From Nocardioides pini (GTDB lineage: Bacteria > Actinomycetota > Actinomycetes > Propionibacteriales > Nocardioidaceae): a stretch of 64,000 bases of DNA. The translations under genes were made by a program, and so were the position numbers. Position 1 is the stretch's first letter. Each line of letters opens with the position of its first letter. The notes under the pieces were generated by a model that was not told the DNA's origin, did not search any database, and saw nothing but the letters and a program-made list of their open reading frames with translations. Positions 62,803 through 64,000 of this stretch are shown here, piece after piece. The DNA lies in assembly GCF_026712185.1 (NCBI RefSeq), contig NZ_JAPPUX010000005.1, positions 543,553 through 607,552 of the forward strand, written 5' to 3'.

Positions 62803-63882
62803 ATGACGCACCGATCTGTCTCCACCGACAGCGAGTCCACGAGCGAAAAGCGGGAGCGGACCGCTCCCGCGCCCGACGCAGCGGGCAAGCCGGACTCGCC
62901 CAGCGACATCGCCAAGCCCACCTGGGGCTACTCCCTGCGCAAGGCCGTGCGCGAGTTCATGGACGACCAGTGCACCGACCTCGCGGCCGCGCTGACCTAC
63001 TACTCCGTCCTCGCGCTCTTCCCGGGCCTCATCGCGCTGCTCTCGCTGGTCGGCCTCGTCGGCCAGCAGCAGCAGACGGTCGACACCCTGCTGCAGATCC
63101 TGCGCGACATCGGGGCCTCGTCGGCCGCCGACACCCTCGAGCCCACCATCACCCAGCTGGCGCAGAGCCAGGGCGCCGGGCTGGCGCTCGTCATCGGGCT
63201 CCTGACCGCCCTGTGGTCGGCCTCGGGCTACGTCAACGCCTTCAGCCGCGGGATGAACCGCATCTACGAGATCGACGAGGGCCGCCCGGTCTGGAAGCTC
63301 CGGCCGGTCATGCTCCTCATCACGCTCGTGACCGTGCTGCTGGCCGCGGTCGTCGCGATCGGGCTGGTGCTCACCGGTCCCGCGGCCGAGGCGGTGGGCC
63401 GGGCGATCGGGCTGGAGTCGACCGCCGTGACGGTGTGGAGCATCGCCAAGTGGCCCGTCCTGCTGGCGGTCGTCGTGCTCATCGTCGCCCTGCTCTACTA
63501 CGCCACCCCCAACGTCAAGCAGCCCAAGTTCCGGTGGATCAGCGTCGGCGCGATCATCGCCATCGTCGTGTGGGTCGTGGCGTCGGCGGCGTTCGGCTTC
63601 TACGTCGCGAACTTCTCCAGCTACGACAAGACGTACGGCTCGCTGGCCGGCGTCATCGCGTTCCTGCTCTGGCTGTGGATCACCAACCTGGCGCTGCTCT
63701 TCGGCGCCGAGGTCGACGCCGAGCTCGAGCGTGGCCGCCAGCTCCAGGCCGGCATCGCGGCCGAGGAGGAGCTGCAGCTGCCCCCGCGCGACACCCGCAA
63801 GTCGGAGAAGGCCGCCGCGAAGGAGCAGAAGGACATCGAGCGCGGGCGCAGGCTGCGCGAGTCGCGGGGACGCCGCTCCTAG
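62803..63882 (+). CDS. YihY/UPF0761 family (BrkB-like) membrane protein
   Basis: 359-residue protein with about six hydrophobic segments of the YihY fold: DQCTDLAAALTYYSVLALFP at segment 1, SASGYVNAFSRGMNRIYEI, LLYYATPNVKQPKFRWIS and YGSLAGVIAFLLWLWITNLA. Both ends are polar, and the C-terminal tail is Lys/Glu-rich (SEKAAAKEQKDIERGRR). It is often called RNase BN, wrongly. The ATG at 62803 (MTHRSVSTD) is chosen over an upstream ATG at 62662. Confidence 0.9.
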   Translation: MTHRSVSTDSESTSEKRERTAPAPDAAGKPDSPSDIAKPTWGYSLRKAVREFMDDQCTDLAAALTYYSVLALFPGLIALLSLVGLVGQQQQTVDTLLQILRDIGASSAADTLEPTITQLAQSQGAGLALVIGLLTALWSASGYVNAFSRGMNRIYEIDEGRPVWKLRPVMLLITLVTVLLAAVVAIGLVLTGPAAEAVGRAIGLESTAVTVWSIAKWPVLLAVVVLIVALLYYATPNVKQPKFRWISVGAIIAIVVWVVASAAFGFYVANFSSYDKTYGSLAGVIAFLLWLWITNLALLFGAEVDAELERGRQLQAGIAAEEELQLPPRDTRKSEKAAAKEQKDIERGRRLRESRGRRS

Positions 63883-64000
63883 GTGTACCCGGCCATGAGG
63901 TCGGTAGCAGCGAGCCTGCTTGAACGAACGAGAACCCCCGAATGGGATGTGGCTTGTCGAAGGCCCACTCCAACCCGGAGGTTCTCGTGTCCCACGGTAG
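63883..64000 (+). mobile_element. Left end of an IS481-family insertion sequence (truncated by window)
   Basis: After the YihY stop, sequence typical of an IS481 5' end leads into a transposase start. The inverted pair ACGAGAACC (63928-63936) and GGTTCTCGT (63980-63988) folds over the ribosome site and start codon. The exact left boundary cannot be set without the other end. Confidence 0.5.
63987..64000 (+). CDS. IS481-like transposase, first codons only
   Basis: GTG TCC CAC GGT .. (product beginning MSHG) with GGAGG 5 bases upstream. Many IS481 transposases begin MSHxNA/MSHGxA followed by a helix-turn-helix. Only 14 bases are inside the window, so the call rests on start-site context and the inverted-repeat leader. 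Confidence 0.4.

Noticed and set aside
62803..63882. YihY-family protein as ribonuclease BN
   Set aside because: That old name was shown to be wrong for this membrane family; no nuclease motif is present.

Overview
The window is 64 kb of very GC-rich DNA. Gene content and codon use point to a high-GC Gram-positive actinomycete, most like the Nocardioides/Nocardioidaceae group. The evidence for this includes a dnaK-grpE-dnaJ-hspR operon with HspR-type (HAIR) operators, small actinobacterial membrane proteins, many GTG starts and frequent 4-bp ATGA/GTGA gene overlaps. It reads as chromosomal DNA with two insertion sequences (an IS110-type copy near 27 kb and the start of an IS481-type copy at the right edge). 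No rRNA, tRNA or CRISPR array was seen.

Left part (1-15.5 kb): The window opens inside urocanate hydratase (hutU). About 10 kb later comes an M20-type amidohydrolase-hutF-hutI operon. Together these give most of a histidine-degradation route that passes through N-formimino- and N-formyl-glutamate. Between them lie an aminoglycoside-phosphotransferase-fold kinase, an M48 protease, a translationally coupled pair of HpcH/HpaI CoA-ester lyases, and small conserved genes (DUF1992, PspC, DUF427). A tightly overlapping nitroreductase-M20 peptidase-MFS operon completes this stretch.

Middle-left (15.6-29 kb): A 38-residue protein is coupled to a large MalT/LAL-type LuxR regulator. It is followed by the most unusual group of the window: a sucrase-ferredoxin-like gene, an 87-residue Asp/Thr/Gly repeat peptide, a cupin/JmjC-type Fe(II) oxygenase, a second sucrase-ferredoxin-like gene and an MFS exporter. 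The layout resembles a peptide-modification (RiPP-like) locus, but that is inference. Next come a WXG100-like small protein coupled to a larger coiled-coil protein, a P-loop GTPase-like gene, a membrane-anchored protein, the IS110-type element and another MFS gene.

Middle-right (29-48 kb): Here are M3 and M4 metallopeptidases, an SGNH hydrolase, a GNAT gene, the dnaK-grpE-dnaJ-hspR-SRPBCC operon with a HAIR operator, and clpB (TTG start) behind a second HAIR site. HspR made from the first operon is likely to repress both. Also present are an acyltransferase, an aldo-keto reductase, a Cys-cluster/pentapeptide-repeat protein, a 32-residue membrane peptide and a berberine-bridge-type flavoenzyme.

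Right part (48-64 kb): This part holds a truncated haemoglobin, a CPBP protease, a secreted HEVGH metalloprotease with repeat tail, and DoxX. A D-2-hydroxyacid module follows (AEC transporter, FAD dehydrogenase and a divergent NAD dehydrogenase). Then come an SRPBCC-ArsR operon with a clear palindromic operator, flanked on both sides by 31-bp repeat arrays, a LysR remnant, a GAF histidine kinase, GNAT, a flavin monooxygenase-like enzyme, an NAD(P)-epimerase-like gene, a methyltransferase-like membrane protein and a YihY-family protein.

A theme across the window is that many intergenic gaps contain long inverted repeats. One sequence family (core TAACGCCGGGTT) occurs twice. Several others share an architecture (10-12 bp perfect arms, 25-26 nt loop) but not a sequence.
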